Source: Metabacillus rhizolycopersici (lineage in GTDB: Bacteria; Bacillota; Bacilli; Bacillales; Bacillaceae). Taken from it: a stretch of 64,000 nucleotides of DNA. Shown here piece after piece: positions 36,957 to 46,731 of this stretch. The notes under the pieces were generated by a model that searched no databases, was not told where the DNA came from, and saw only the letters and a list, made by a program, of their open reading frames with translations. The stretch covers positions 69,846 through 133,845 of the forward strand of contig NZ_JAIQUM010000008.1 of assembly GCF_020075705.1 (NCBI RefSeq), given 5' to 3'. The translations under genes were made by a program, and so were the position numbers. Every line of letters begins with the position of its first letter. The stretch's first letter is position 1.

Positions 36957-37100
36957 TCATGGTCAAGGACCATTACTCTACTTTATTTTACCTAATGTTC
37001 ATAAAAAATTCACGTTTTCTTTTATAAATGTAATTTAATTGTAAGAATTTTCAAGGTGAACGATTAATAATATGTACGATATACTCACAAACCAATCCAA

Positions 37101-37475
37101 TTAAAAGTGATTAGAAACGATAATTATTCCTATTATAACTGAAAGTATCGCATAAATAAAAACAGCTCCAGCTGCAGCATCCTTCGCTGACTTCGCGAGG
37201 GGATGAAACTCTTTTGTTACAAGATCAACAACACGTTCTAACGCAGTATTCATCAATTCGAAAGCTAGCATCCCACCGACTAAAAACAGGATGACGATCC
37301 ATTCAAACTTTGTAAAATGAAGAGCTAAGCCACCAATACAAACAAGAACCGTAATAAAAACATGTATTTGAAAATTCCGCTCCGCTTTAAATGTTTGGAA
37401 AATACCGCTCCAAGCAAATTTAAAGCTTTCGTAAAATCGCTTCCACTCAGAGATTCGTCGGTCTTTTAAGTCCAT
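37101..37475 (-). CDS. dgkA: Diacylglycerol kinase-family protein DgkA (undecaprenol kinase type)
   Basis: A 124-residue integral membrane kinase with three helices. The signature [25 protein letters not shown] is split between the Glu-rich and Asn/Glu catalytic positions, and [10 protein letters not shown] follows. In Gram-positive bacteria this family phosphorylates undecaprenol rather than diacylglycerol. Its ATG lies 29 bases inside the end of ybeY, so it is translated from the same message. Confidence 0.93.
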   Translation of the reverse strand: MDLKDRRISEWKRFYESFKFAWSGIFQTFKAERNFQIHVFITVLVCIGGLALHFTKFEWIVILFLVGGMLAFELMNTALERVVDLVTKEFHPLAKSAKDAAAGAVFIYAILSVIIGIIIVSNHF

Positions 37476-37929
37476 AACGGTCTAAAATATCCTTTTGTTT
37501 TGTAAACATCACTTTTTCATCCTCATCATTCATATGGTCATAACCTAATAAGTGTAAAAAGCCATGTACTGCTAAAAAGCCTAGCTCTCTCATAAACGAA
37601 TGCCCATACTCAATAGCCTGTTCATGCGCACGAGGGATCGATATAATAATGTCACCTAGCATTGGCGGCTGCTCCAATCCAACGATTTCGATTTCACCTT
37701 CACCCATTTCTTCTAGTGCAAATGAAATGACGTCAGTCGGTTGATCCTTATCACGATATTCACGATTTATTTCTTGTATACGTTCATTTGAAACAAATGT
37801 GACGGATAGCTCAGAACCTTGAGCTATCCTTTCTTCTGCGGCAGCAAACTGCAGTAAATCCTCGACTGTTTTCAGCTGCTCTTCAGATATTTCATTCGTT
37901 TCGTCTATTAAATCAATCGTTAATAACAT
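37447..37929 (-). CDS. ybeY: Endoribonuclease / rRNA maturation factor YbeY
   Basis: A single-strand endoribonuclease involved in 16S rRNA 3' processing and ribosome quality control, 160 residues. The zinc motif [11 protein letters not shown] (three His) is near the C-terminus, preceded by TDVISFALE and LGDIIIS, all family hallmarks. It lies between pgpH (2 bases upstream) and dgkA (overlapping). It is the yqfG of B. subtilis. Confidence 0.96.
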   Translation of the reverse strand: MLLTIDLIDETNEISEEQLKTVEDLLQFAAAEERIAQGSELSVTFVSNERIQEINREYRDKDQPTDVISFALEEMGEGEIEIVGLEQPPMLGDIIISIPRAHEQAIEYGHSFMRELGFLAVHGFLHLLGYDHMNDEDEKVMFTKQKDILDRYGLKRPTNL

Positions 37930-37931
37930 TC

Positions 37932-40097
37932 TTACTTCACCTTCTGTTTTTTAGTTAATTCTGGGTACTCAATTCTCGAATGAAAAATTCCTTTTAATGA
38001 TTCGCAAAAAGACTTAGCAATTATGTCAATCTCTTTGAGCGTTAAATCACATTCATCTAATTGTTTGTCCTGCAATCTTCCGGAAATGATTGATCGAACA
38101 AGTTTTTCAATCTTATCAGGTGTTGGATTTGACATTGAACGAACAGCTGCTTCCACACTATCTGCAATTGAAATGATCGCAATTTCCTTTGTTTGTGGTT
38201 TTGGACCAGGATAGCGAAATTCTTCTTCGTAAATCATATCATTCGATTCTTTCGCCTGATGATAAAAATATTTTAATAAAGTTGTTCCATGATGTTGTTC
38301 TGCAATATCAATAAATTCTTTTGGCATTTTATTCTTTTTCAATAATTCTACACCATCTGTGACGTGGGCAAGAATGACATTTTTACTCAATTGTGCTGAT
38401 AGCTTATTATGTGGATTTTCAATATTCATTTGATTTTCGATAAAATACTGGGGACGTTTTGTTTTACCAACATCATGATAATACGCTCCCACTCTTGCTA
38501 ATAATCCGTTTGCTCCAATAGCCTCGCAAGCAGATTCAGATAAATTTGCAACCATAACACTATGGTGGTATGTACCCGGAGTTTCAGTTAAAATTTTTCT
38601 TAGCAATGGATGATTTGGATTGGACAACTCGATAAGCTTCATTGTAGATAAGATACCAAATCCAGTTTCAAAGAATGGCATAAATCCGACTGTTAAGACA
38701 GAAGCAACAAGTCCTGCCACACATGCCATAATAAAATAGGAACCAATTTCAATGTTTGAGTAGCCACCATTTCTAATCAACATAATCGCCGTAATCACAA
38801 GGACATTCATACCAGATACAAATAATCCTGCTTGGAGTATTTTTGACCGTAGATTATGTTCTCCTAAAAATAAAACTGCCGTTAGACAACCGAATAAATA
38901 GTATATCCCGATTGAAAAGTTAAAGCTACCTGTCACTCCCTCATTAAAAATGACACTCCCGCAAACTGCAAAAATCATACTCGTTAAAATCGCTAATCGT
39001 TCATTAAGTAAAAGCTTAACCAGCATCGCCCCCATTGCAACTGGTGCAATGTAACCAATATAAGTGTAGTCAATCTTCTGGAATAGACTCACAATCTTCA
39101 TTAACAGCATGGTAATGGCAAAAATGATGCAGTATAGCAACAAGGAGTTGTTTTTCTTAAGGAAAGGAACGTCTTTCTTTTCGAAATAGTACACAACACC
39201 TGTCAGAATTAACAAAATTAATAGCCCTAAGCCAATAAAAGGTTTGAAGGTTTGTTGATCATCAAGTAAACCTACTAGACCAAGCTTTCGATATGCTTCT
39301 CGATTTATTAGTTCATCCGCTTCTACTAGAATTTGCCCTTGTTTTATTTGCACTTCCTTCACACCATCAATTGCTTGCTGTCGTTTTTCATCTGTTGCTT
39401 CTAAATCGAATACATAGTTTGGTGTAATCGCAAAACGAGCCAATTCAGTAGCCGACTGAAGCACTTCTTTCCGAAGGGGTGCATATTGTAATTCTTCTAC
39501 AACTTGTTCCTTTGCTTCTGTTAACTGAACAATCGGTATTTCCTTGTTCATAATATTGTTAACAGCTGTAACCACCGCATCCTTTGCTAGTTCCAATTCC
39601 TCATCAGTCGTACTGACTAGCGGCAAAAAGGTTTCTTTTGAAATTTTTTCATTTATGGATGGTGTTAACTTGTCTTGTAAACGATCGACCATTTCATCAG
39701 ATGACAACGTCGTCGTAGCGGAGTCTAGCGTTTTATTTTCTACTTCATCTTCTTTCCTAACCTCAATGATTGTATCGAAGATTGATGAAATTAAATCCAC
39801 CTGTTTTTCAGAAATTTCCCTTTTTAAAACATACTGATCCTCAACTGAATCATATGCCTCTTGCTGCTTAACTTCAGTCTCGAATTTATCTGCAACTGTT
39901 GTTGGTGCATAGATTGTTTCGGGAGAAATCGTAAAGAGATCAATATCGATCGTTTCTGGCTTTATATTACTATAAAGTGATACATATAATATCACAGCTA
40001 ATATAGCATAAAGAAAAACATACAGAAATTTATAGTTTTTTAGCTTTTCCATAAATTGATTTGATTTTCGTTTGTCCTTCTGTTTCTTATTCTTCAC
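37932..40097 (-). CDS. pgpH: Cyclic-di-AMP phosphodiesterase PgpH (7TMR-HD)
   Basis: Membrane phosphodiesterase that hydrolyses the second messenger c-di-AMP, 721 residues. A signal-anchor helix (about 25-45) is followed by an extracellular domain of about 230 residues, seven helices (about 285-475) and a cytoplasmic HD domain with [34 protein letters not shown] and EQHHGTT. Tandem GTG codons open the frame at 40109, but the GTG at 40097 has AAGGTGGTG 6-8 bases upstream. It heads pgpH-ybeY-dgkA-cdd-era. B. subtilis name yqfF. Confidence 0.95.
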   Translation of the reverse strand: MKNKKQKDKRKSNQFMEKLKNYKFLYVFLYAILAVILYVSLYSNIKPETIDIDLFTISPETIYAPTTVADKFETEVKQQEAYDSVEDQYVLKREISEKQVDLISSIFDTIIEVRKEDEVENKTLDSATTTLSSDEMVDRLQDKLTPSINEKISKETFLPLVSTTDEELELAKDAVVTAVNNIMNKEIPIVQLTEAKEQVVEELQYAPLRKEVLQSATELARFAITPNYVFDLEATDEKRQQAIDGVKEVQIKQGQILVEADELINREAYRKLGLVGLLDDQQTFKPFIGLGLLILLILTGVVYYFEKKDVPFLKKNNSLLLYCIIFAITMLLMKIVSLFQKIDYTYIGYIAPVAMGAMLVKLLLNERLAILTSMIFAVCGSVIFNEGVTGSFNFSIGIYYLFGCLTAVLFLGEHNLRSKILQAGLFVSGMNVLVITAIMLIRNGGYSNIEIGSYFIMACVAGLVASVLTVGFMPFFETGFGILSTMKLIELSNPNHPLLRKILTETPGTYHHSVMVANLSESACEAIGANGLLARVGAYYHDVGKTKRPQYFIENQMNIENPHNKLSAQLSKNVILAHVTDGVELLKKNKMPKEFIDIAEQHHGTTLLKYFYHQAKESNDMIYEEEFRYPGPKPQTKEIAIISIADSVEAAVRSMSNPTPDKIEKLVRSIISGRLQDKQLDECDLTLKEIDIIAKSFCESLKGIFHSRIEYPELTKKQKVK

Positions 40098-40211
40098 AAG
40101 ATGCACCACCTTTTACAACAAATTCACCTACGACCGCCCATCATTCTTACAGCACTAACACATCCGATGCCTTGGAGCTGAAATCCACTCACTGTGTACA
40201 TCGATACTATT

Positions 40212-40280
40212 GAACAAAAGCACTAGAGATGGATGTCGTGGGCTTATCCACAGTACAAGAATGTTATAGTTTTCTAAACG
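40212..40280. repeat. Family A repeat, internally deleted copy (tail type 1)
   Basis: Head tgaacaaaagcac joins directly to the type-1 tail (gatggatgtcgtgggcttat, ccacagtac). The whole hairpin body is lost. Located between phoH and pgpH, next to the phoH terminator. Confidence 0.75.
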
Positions 40281-40281
40281 A

Positions 40282-40319
40282 TAAGAAAAGTGACCCGACG
40301 TCGGGGGCTCGGGTCACTT
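40282..40319 (-). terminator. Terminator of phoH
   Basis: AAGTGACCCGA (40288-40298) pairs perfectly with TCGGGTCACTT (40309-40319); the second arm overlaps the phoH stop codon. The minus strand continues TTCTTATC, a weak U-tract. Confidence 0.8.
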
Positions 40320-41283
40320 ATCCTTCATTTGCGTTTTCATATGCTGAAATAATTTTTGCAACAAGCGGATGTCTGACCACATCAGATTGCTCTAGCACGA
40401 CAAATGATATACCTTGAACATGTGCAAGTGTATTTTGTGCTACAGTTAATCCTGATTTAACACCCTTCGGTAAGTCAACCTGAGTAACATCCCCGGTGAT
40501 AACCATTTTAGATCCAAATCCTAGCCTTGTCAGAAACATTTTCATTTGTGCTGGAGTCGTATTTTGAGCCTCGTCCAAAATAACAAATGCATCATCTAAT
40601 GTTCTACCTCTCATATAAGCTAGTGGAGCAATTTCAATTGTACCTCTCTCTATCAGTCTTTCGGTATGCTCCATACCTAAAACATCGTGGAGAGAATCAT
40701 AGAGCGGCCTTAAATATGGATCAACCTTCTCTTTAAGATCACCTGGTAAAAACCCTAAACTCTCACCTGCTTCAACAGCTGGTCGCGTTAAAATAATTCG
40801 TTTAATTTGACCATTTTTTAAAGCATTTACTGCCATAACCACAGCTAAATATGTTTTACCAGTACCTGCTGGACCAATCCCAAAAACTAAATCTTTGTTT
40901 TGAATCGCAGCAATATAATGACGTTGACCAAGGGTTTTAACTCGAATCGATTTCCCTTTGGCAGTTTTGCTAATTTCTTGGACATAAAGATTTTCAAATT
41001 GATCTAATTGCTGTTTTTTCGCCATACTAATCGCATAGATAACATCTCTTTCGCTAATGTTAATCCCTTTACGAATAATAAGAAGTAAGGATTTAAGCAG
41101 ATCATCTACAAGATTAACATGCATGGAATCTCCAGAGACAAAAACCCCCTCACCTCTCGTTACGATCGAAACATCGAGTTCTTCTTCAATCCTCTTCAAA
41201 TGAACATCATTGTTACCAAATAATGCAATTGCTTCATTTGGATTTTCTAATTGTTGATTCATGGTCACTAATTCTTCTGGCAT
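40318..41283 (-). CDS. phoH: PhoH-like P-loop ATPase (PhoL/YbeZ)
   Basis: A 321-residue ATPase of the PhoH family, usually linked to YbeY and thought to act on RNA. The N-terminal part (about 15-110) is KH-like, followed by an ATPase core with GPAGTGKTYLAVVMA (Walker A), RPAVEAGESLGFLPGD, RGRTLDDAFVILDEAQN (Walker B) and GDVTQVDLP. GGGAG precedes the ATG. It lies 4 bases downstream of yqfD. A terminator separates it from pgpH. Confidence 0.96.
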   Translation of the reverse strand: MPEELVTMNQQLENPNEAIALFGNNDVHLKRIEEELDVSIVTRGEGVFVSGDSMHVNLVDDLLKSLLLIIRKGINISERDVIYAISMAKKQQLDQFENLYVQEISKTAKGKSIRVKTLGQRHYIAAIQNKDLVFGIGPAGTGKTYLAVVMAVNALKNGQIKRIILTRPAVEAGESLGFLPGDLKEKVDPYLRPLYDSLHDVLGMEHTERLIERGTIEIAPLAYMRGRTLDDAFVILDEAQNTTPAQMKMFLTRLGFGSKMVITGDVTQVDLPKGVKSGLTVAQNTLAHVQGISFVVLEQSDVVRHPLVAKIISAYENANEG

Positions 41284-41287
41284 TTAT

Positions 41288-42475
41288 TCAATCTCCCTGA
41301 ACAATAGGTGTAGTTTTCACTATGTTTTCTAGCACTTGGTAAAGTACTGTTAATTTTACTTTACCATTCTCATTCGTCTCGTGCAAAACTTTTTCTCCAA
41401 TTACTTTTTCATCTTTATCTAATTTATTCTCAATATCTTTTCTACCTCTATCTAAAGCTGCTTCCTTTGCTTGTTTTTCTGTGTAGTCTCTACTTACTTC
41501 CTGCCTCTCTCGAAAAGTTTCATTTACGTATGCGATTGGCATTGTAAAGTTTAAAAAGTTCACATACCGAACATCATCTTCGACTTCAAATGATGTAAAC
41601 GCCGGACCTTTAAATCCCCAAATTGGAAGCTTAAAGGAACCAAATTGAAGATAATGTTTAACCGTTGCCTCTCCAGTAAAGACATGAAACGTCGTCTTTA
41701 AAGGAATTGATATTGTTGATTTATACCATGTTTCACCGAAAATTTCAGCTTTTGCAGCTACTTTTTTCTGTTCATCCTCTTTTCCAATCAAACCTGACAC
41801 TAATATTTGTCCCTTTTTTACATGCTCATGCAAAGTTGTAAGTGGTTGACCCTGCTCCACAAACATTTTAGAAATGACCGCCTCTTTCTCTGCAACGATA
41901 TGCCGTGGACTCACTAATTCATCTTCTTCTGGTTGGTTTTTTTCAACAACTTTAAGATGATAAGTTGTACCTGTTAATTCCACTCCAACCCATGTTATTT
42001 GTTGGATATTATCAGTTAACGATTTTTGAATTTCATCGGGATCCTCCACAAAAAACTGAAACTTTCCCTTTTTAACTCCAATCTGTGAAAGCTCTTTTTT
42101 AATTAAATGCTCTGTTTCAGGAGATGCCCCCTCAACATCTATTCCCCAAATCATGTTTGATAAAGCAAAAATAACAACTAAAAAGGCAAGTAGCCCGATA
42201 ATAAATCCACTATTCCGCCAAGATTTTCTCAATAAAAAGGGAAAACCTAACCTTTTTTCAAATCGGCATTTACACTCATTTTTCCGTACTACCTTTCGTA
42301 AAGCATGTACATCTTTTAGACGAATATAAAAACTTATTCCACCACTTTTCCCTCTTTTTACATTCCAAACGATAATATCTCCGCGAATACAGTCATTTAA
42401 AAAACGTTCTGTACCTCTTCCTTCGATTTTCACCTTAACCATACCAAACAAAAGACTCGTCCATTGATTTTTCAT
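41288..42475 (-). CDS. yqfD: Sporulation protein YqfD
   Basis: A 395-residue membrane protein of the YqfD family, made in the mother cell during sporulation in B. subtilis. N-terminal soluble part (about 1-85, with GTERFLNDCIRGDI and SFYIRLKD), one helix (about 90-110, GFIIGLLAFLVVIFALSNMI), then a large extracytoplasmic domain with NIQQITWVGVEL and VVEKNQPEEDELVSPRHIVA. The ATG at 42475 has AGGGGG six bases upstream and is preferred over the one at 42481. Its usual partner yqfC is 214 bases upstream rather than adjacent. Confidence 0.9.
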   Translation of the reverse strand: MKNQWTSLLFGMVKVKIEGRGTERFLNDCIRGDIIVWNVKRGKSGGISFYIRLKDVHALRKVVRKNECKCRFEKRLGFPFLLRKSWRNSGFIIGLLAFLVVIFALSNMIWGIDVEGASPETEHLIKKELSQIGVKKGKFQFFVEDPDEIQKSLTDNIQQITWVGVELTGTTYHLKVVEKNQPEEDELVSPRHIVAEKEAVISKMFVEQGQPLTTLHEHVKKGQILVSGLIGKEDEQKKVAAKAEIFGETWYKSTISIPLKTTFHVFTGEATVKHYLQFGSFKLPIWGFKGPAFTSFEVEDDVRYVNFLNFTMPIAYVNETFRERQEVSRDYTEKQAKEAALDRGRKDIENKLDKDEKVIGEKVLHETNENGKVKLTVLYQVLENIVKTTPIVQGD

Positions 42476-42530
42476 CCTCATCCCCCTAATCGTATAGCAC
42501 TACCAACTTTCAGTCATTTTCATTATCTTT

Positions 42531-42572
42531 CTGCTGTGTAAGAAAAAATTCATTCCAGTAAATACACAGCAG
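42531..42572. repeat. 10-base inverted repeat between yqfC and yqfD
   Basis: CTGCTGTGTA (42531-42540) and TACACAGCAG (42563-42572) are exact complements with a 22-base loop. No T-run follows, so it is a poor terminator. It occupies the unusual spacer between yqfC and yqfD. Confidence 0.55.
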
Positions 42573-42689
42573 CCATTTTGCGATTTAAAACCTTAAAAAC
42601 ATTCGGTATTACACCTACGACTATTTTCGTACACCTGTCGTATCGACTCATGCATACGTTGTAACAGGCAGCAATGACAAACTATCTAT

Positions 42690-42977
42690 TTACGTTGCTT
42701 CAAGAAATTGAACCTGATTTATTTTACCTTCAAGTAAGATTTCTTCCGGTAGAATCGTCTTTATGACAAAGGCCTCACCTTTAATTAACAGTTGCCCTTG
42801 CTTTAATAAAAGCCGAAGTTCAGTATCTGTAAAAGTAAGGAGTCCGCGATGATTTTCTATGTAAATATGAAGCTGTCCAACCATCGTAATTCTAGGAAGA
42901 TCCATCATGACATCCGGCGGTAATTCGATTGTATTTGTGATCCATCTTGTTAGCTGCTGACGCCATTTTTTCGCCAT
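42690..42977 (-). CDS. yqfC: Sporulation protein YqfC (YabP family)
   Basis: A 95-residue protein of the YabP/YqfC family. It contains LPPDVMMDLPRITMVGQLHI and ENHRGLLTFTDTELRLLLKQ, the two conserved blocks, and a C-terminal LLEGKINQVQFLE strand. Relatives are sigma-E-dependent sporulation proteins. The ribosome site AAAGGGGG lies within the 3' arm of a strong terminator hairpin (42983-43026), followed by seven T and then the ATG, an arrangement that may limit translation from read-through messages. Confidence 0.9.
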   Translation of the reverse strand: MAKKWRQQLTRWITNTIELPPDVMMDLPRITMVGQLHIYIENHRGLLTFTDTELRLLLKQGQLLIKGEAFVIKTILPEEILLEGKINQVQFLEAT

Positions 42978-43026
42978 AAAAAAAGACCCCCTTTCCTCTC
43001 ATATGTATGAGAGGAATTGGAGTCTT
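42977..43026 (-). terminator. Terminator of nfeD-floA-yqfB, containing the yqfC ribosome site
   Basis: Inner arms TTCCTCTCATA (42993-43003) and TATGAGAGGAA (43006-43016) are perfect. Outer arms 42983-42990 and 43019-43026 pair at 7 of 8 positions. On the minus strand a run of T follows (42984-42978) and abuts the yqfC ATG. Confidence 0.88.
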
Positions 43027-43047
43027 ATAACACGATTATTCGAGAAG

Positions 43048-43536
43048 TTACGAATGTCTTCTATTTCTTGTATAATGTGGTTTTTGGGACCTTGGAGCAC
43101 CTAAGATTTCACTCCAAACAACACCCTGAGCCGCTTTTTGGCGATCCACAAGCAGGTGATTCTGTTTCACATTTCGGTTTAATTTAGGTAAGGTCCCTTC
43201 TCTCGGAACAAGGCGATGAGACTGATGCCCGTGTGCCTCTACAAGCTCGATGCGATCAGGTTTTTCTACTTCACGAGCCTTCATTCTTTCATATGCTTCT
43301 TGAACAGTTTGTAGCGTTTGATTTTTTGGTTTTCGAGACTCATGTTCAACTGTCGTCATGACAGGACTTGGTTTCGGCCTTGATGGTGGTCGAGAGTCTA
43401 CTGGTTTTTCTGGTCTAGTAGTGTGTTTTGTTGTTGGAGACTTTTCTTCTTTGTCTTTAGACGTGAAAAACCGTGAGAACAACCAGACGAGAAGTCCCCA
43501 AACAATTGGGTTTGATAATAGTTCTGTAATATCCAT
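43048..43536 (-). CDS. yqfB: YqfB-like protein
   Basis: A 162-residue protein with one N-terminal hydrophobic segment (about 8-24) and then a Pro/Lys/Arg-rich region (about 28-75) with PTTKHTTRPEKPVDSRPPSR. A basic C-terminal part contains TVQEAYERMKARE and AAQGVVWSEILGAPRS. Function unknown. AAGGAGGG precedes the ATG. It is third in nfeD-floA-yqfB, the operon that sigma-W controls in B. subtilis, which suggests a role at the membrane under envelope stress. The terminator just downstream closes the operon. Confidence 0.75.
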   Translation of the reverse strand: MDITELLSNPIVWGLLVWLFSRFFTSKDKEEKSPTTKHTTRPEKPVDSRPPSRPKPSPVMTTVEHESRKPKNQTLQTVQEAYERMKAREVEKPDRIELVEAHGHQSHRLVPREGTLPKLNRNVKQNHLLVDRQKAAQGVVWSEILGAPRSQKPHYTRNRRHS

Positions 43537-43649
43537 TGCCGCTCCCTCCTTTTAAATGAAGGAAAGGATCGAAGCTAAGTAAGCCTTTGTGTCTTACAAC
43601 TAGCCTAGCTCCCATCCGCCACCTTATTTAAGATGGTATAGTCTATTTA

Positions 43650-44642
43650 TTAATATTGTTCAGGATCGTTATTTTCTTTATTCGTTTTACCAATTGAATC
43701 TCTCATGTCTGTATCTGCGTTAATATTTTGAATGTTCATATAGTCCATAACACCAATATTTCCAGAACGAAGCGCTTCTGCCATTGCTTGTGGCACCTCT
43801 GCTTCTGCTTCCACAACCTTCGCCTTCATTTCCTGTACGCGGGCAAGCATTTCTTGTTCTTGCGCGACAGCCATTGCTCTTCTTTCCTCAGCCTTAGCTT
43901 GGGCAATTTTCTTATCTGCTTCCGCTTGCTCTGTTTGTAATTCTGCACCAATGTTTTTGCCGATATCAACGTCTGCAATATCAATTGAGAGAATTTCAAA
44001 AGCAGTCCCTGAATCAAGACCTTTTCCTAAAACCGTTTGAGAAATCATATCTGGATTTTCTAATACCTTTTTATGATCTTTTTGCGATCCAATCGTACTG
44101 ACAATACCTTCACCGACACGGGCGATAATTGTATCTTCTCCAGCTCCTCCAACTAACCTTTCGATATTAGCTCGAACAGTGATTCTTGCTTTTGCTTTTA
44201 CTTCTATCCCATCCATCGCAACACCTGAAATAAAAGGTGTTTCAATGACTTTAGGATTTACACTCATTTGTACAGCCTCTAAAACGTCACGACCTGCAAG
44301 ATCAATAGCTGCTGCACGTTCAAAGGTTAATTCAATATTTGCACGTTCAGCTGCAATTAACGCATTTACAACACGGTCTACATTACCACCTGCTAAATAA
44401 TGACTTTCTAGTTGATTTGTTGTGATACCGAGCCCTGCTTTATGCGCCTTGATTAACGGGTTAACAACTCTACTTGGAATTACACGACGAAGCCTCATTC
44501 CAATTAACGTAAAGATGCTAACTCTCACACCAGCTGCAAGTGCAGAAATCCATAGTGTAATTGGTACAAAGGTAAAGAAAATACCTAATAAGATCACACA
44601 CAATATGACAAGTCCAACTAATAAAATTATTGATCCATCCAT
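43650..44642 (-). CDS. floA: Flotillin-like protein FloA
   Basis: A 330-residue membrane-scaffold protein of functional membrane microdomains. Two short hydrophobic segments (about 5-50) anchor it without crossing fully. The SPFH/PHB-like domain runs from [18 protein letters not shown] to [11 protein letters not shown], and a helical Glu/Ala-rich region (about 235-295, with [20 protein letters not shown]) gives the flotillin coiled coil. The frame opens at 44690, but the ATG at 44642 follows TAGGAGG. It lies 131 bases downstream of nfeD. Confidence 0.96.
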   Translation of the reverse strand: MDGSIILLVGLVILCVILLGIFFTFVPITLWISALAAGVRVSIFTLIGMRLRRVIPSRVVNPLIKAHKAGLGITTNQLESHYLAGGNVDRVVNALIAAERANIELTFERAAAIDLAGRDVLEAVQMSVNPKVIETPFISGVAMDGIEVKAKARITVRANIERLVGGAGEDTIIARVGEGIVSTIGSQKDHKKVLENPDMISQTVLGKGLDSGTAFEILSIDIADVDIGKNIGAELQTEQAEADKKIAQAKAEERRAMAVAQEQEMLARVQEMKAKVVEAEAEVPQAMAEALRSGNIGVMDYMNIQNINADTDMRDSIGKTNKENNDPEQY

Positions 44643-44773
44643 ATAAATCCTCCTAATGATTGCTCTATTATGACCTTGAATGAACGTCATTGAGCCCTCT
44701 AGTATAAAAACCGTTTTAAAACTTGATGTTGTGAAAAATTAACATTCGATTATCTACCCTACTTAACAATCTA

Positions 44774-46090
44774 TTAGACCTCTCTCACAACAATCCGAGA
44801 GCCTTCCACCTTGACAACTTTGACCCTTTTACCTTGATTGATATAACTACCTTCCGTTACAACATCCACACGTTCTTCAGCAATTACTGCAGTACCAGAA
44901 GGTCTAAGTGTCGTTAAAGCCTCACCTTCAATACCTAGAAGATCAATTCGCGATTTGTTTGAAACATAACCACTTTCAGTATTTGTTGAATCTCGCAAGA
45001 TAAGTTTTTTAAAAATATTCATACGTTTCCCAAACACCTTTACTAGTATAATAGATACTACAATTGAACACGTAATTGCAATGATTAATGAAATCGTCAT
45101 ATGGACGAAATCACCAGAAGCAAGATATAGGCTTGTAATCATGCTGACAAGGCCCAATATTCCCATTATACCACCCGGAACAAATAATTCAGCTATTAAT
45201 AAGATAATTCCTAAGACAAATAAGATTAACGATTCAAGACCTGCTAAACCAGCTACTAAATGTCCATAAAAAAATAAAAACAGCGATGTCAATCCCATTA
45301 TTCCTGCGACTCCAAAACCCGGTGAATACAGTTCAGCGATTAAACCGATACTTCCGATTGTAAGGAGGATTGGGACAACGACGGGATGTGTAACAAACCT
45401 TGCAACTTTCTCGGCGAAGCTTTCTTCAGCTTCTATTATTGTTGCTCCGGATAAATCTAACTGGATTAAAAGGTCACTTAGATTTTCAGCAGTTCCTTCT
45501 GAATAACCCACTTCTAATGCCTGTTTCGTCTCAAGAGTTAATAACTTACCTTTACCAGCCCCATACTCTGGTACATCGACGTTCTTGTCCGCCATAGCTA
45601 ATGCATATTTAGGATCTCGCCCATTATGTTCTGCTGCTTCCCGCATCTCAGATAACCATAAGGATTGTGACTTTTCATCTGCAGCATTACCGTCTCCAGT
45701 TATAATCGCTGCTGCTCCCATCTGACTCCCTTGCGCCATGTAAATTTGATCTGCATTTAACGCAATATATGCTCCTGCCGAAATTGCTTTTCTATTAATA
45801 TATGCTGTAATTGGAATATCACTCGAACGGAGTGTGTCTGCTATTTCCATTGCTCCATCAACAGCACCACCCAAAGTATTTATTTCGAGTATAATATGAT
45901 CTACAGCTTGAGCGTTTGCCTCTTTAATGTTCCTCTTAATAAATTGCGAAAGACCCTTTTCAACTGTTTCCTCTACAGGAATAACATATACTTTCTGATC
46001 AGAAGTAGCTTTAAGTTCATTATGAAAACCATTAAAAAGTGCCAAAATAAAAGCAACAATAATAATCAACTGAAAAATACGCTTTCTCAC
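44774..46090 (-). CDS. yqeZ: NfeD family membrane protein (YqeZ)
   Basis: A 438-residue NfeD1b-type protein that works with flotillins. A signal-anchor helix (about 4-22) is followed by a ClpP-class serine protease-like domain (about 30-220, with INTLGGAVDGAMEIAD and RKAISAGAYIALNAD). Four or five membrane helices (about 232-365) follow, then a C-terminal OB-like NfeD domain (GIEGEALTTLRPSGTAVI, GKRVKVVKVEG). The start is GTG at 46090, 10 bases after AGGAGGG. The open frame upstream (to 46138) would begin before the transcription start predicted by the sigma-W promoter, so it is rejected. Confidence 0.93.
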   Translation of the reverse strand: MRKRIFQLIIIVAFILALFNGFHNELKATSDQKVYVIPVEETVEKGLSQFIKRNIKEANAQAVDHIILEINTLGGAVDGAMEIADTLRSSDIPITAYINRKAISAGAYIALNADQIYMAQGSQMGAAAIITGDGNAADEKSQSLWLSEMREAAEHNGRDPKYALAMADKNVDVPEYGAGKGKLLTLETKQALEVGYSEGTAENLSDLLIQLDLSGATIIEAEESFAEKVARFVTHPVVVPILLTIGSIGLIAELYSPGFGVAGIMGLTSLFLFFYGHLVAGLAGLESLILFVLGIILLIAELFVPGGIMGILGLVSMITSLYLASGDFVHMTISLIIAITCSIVVSIILVKVFGKRMNIFKKLILRDSTNTESGYVSNKSRIDLLGIEGEALTTLRPSGTAVIAEERVDVVTEGSYINQGKRVKVVKVEGSRIVVREV

Positions 46091-46128
46091 CTGTTTGTAC
46101 CCTCCTCTCTGTAACGTACTACCGTTAA

Positions 46129-46155
46129 TACGAATCAAAGACTAATTTGGTTTCA
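46129..46155 (-). promoter_or_regulatory. Sigma-W type promoter of yqeZ-floA-yqfB
   Basis: Minus strand TGAAAC (46155-46150), 17 bases, CGTA (46132-46129). This is the ECF sigma-W pattern, and the same operon is sigma-W controlled in B. subtilis. Confidence 0.85.
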
Positions 46156-46302
46156 TCTTATTATAAAAATCTATTCGTTTTTCATTTTTTTATGTAAGTT
46201 TTGAATTTCTTTCACGAACTCCTTCTGTCTTGAATGGCTAAAAATTGTAAGTAGTTTTGTTTACAGACAGGAAAAGTTACATATCCGATTCTTGATAGGA
46301 AG

Positions 46303-46423
46303 AAAAGCGCAAGCGCCTTGATCAGCCTCGGGCAAATAAGCCACTTTTGAATAGAAGGTGTTTTTTATCTTCAATTCAAAAGTGGCTTAGACCCAAGAGG
46401 GGCTAGGCCGCTTGCGCTAGACA
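46303..46423. repeat. Family A repeat, full copy (different tail)
   Basis: Outer arms gcgcaagcgcc / ggccgcttgcgc; inner arms ccacttttgaat / attcaaaagtgg, the longest perfect pair in the family here. Head is gaagaaaagcgc. After ctagac the tail diverges from types 1 and 2, and a family B copy starts 18 bases later. Confidence 0.88.
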
Positions 46424-46441
46424 GTTTTCGAAGCCAAAACT

Positions 46442-46599
46442 TATAAAGCGAGACTTCCATCAGTGGGGGGTTCTTTATCCTCCACTGATGGTTAGCGAGA
46501 CTTATCGGGCTTTTACGGGCAGTTATCCCTCACCTTCACTTCTTTGTATCACTTAAGCTTAGAGGAGCGGTTATTACTGCCCGTTAATGCGGGATAAAT
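46442..46599. repeat. Family B repeat, copy 4 (fullest)
   Basis: Starts ataaagcgagacttccatca, continues with gtggggggttctttatcc and ccactgatggttagcgagac, and ends cccgttaatgcgggataaa. Arms catcagtgggg and ccccactgatg (near-perfect) and cccgttaatgcggg show internal self-complementarity. It neighbours a family A copy; together they fill the yqeY-yqeZ gap. Confidence 0.82.
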
Positions 46600-46695
46600 T
46601 CTGATATTATAAGTAAAATCTCTTTCTCAAGATTTAAGAACAGCAAAGAAGATAGGAGTTGGGTAAAGAAGTCGCGCTTTATTTTTCCGTACAAC

Positions 46696-46726
46696 ATAAA
46701 AGACACCTCGCTAGGCAAGGTGTCTT
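46696..46726 (-). terminator. Terminator of rpsU-yqeY
   Basis: AAGACACCT (46700-46708) pairs with AGGTGTCTT (46718-46726) directly after the yqeY stop; the minus strand continues TTATG, a weak U-tract. Confidence 0.7.
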
Positions 46727-46731
46727 ACTAT

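Noticed and set aside
44179..44646. Plus-strand open frames opposite floA
   Set aside because: They are antisense to a well-conserved gene, with no ribosome site.
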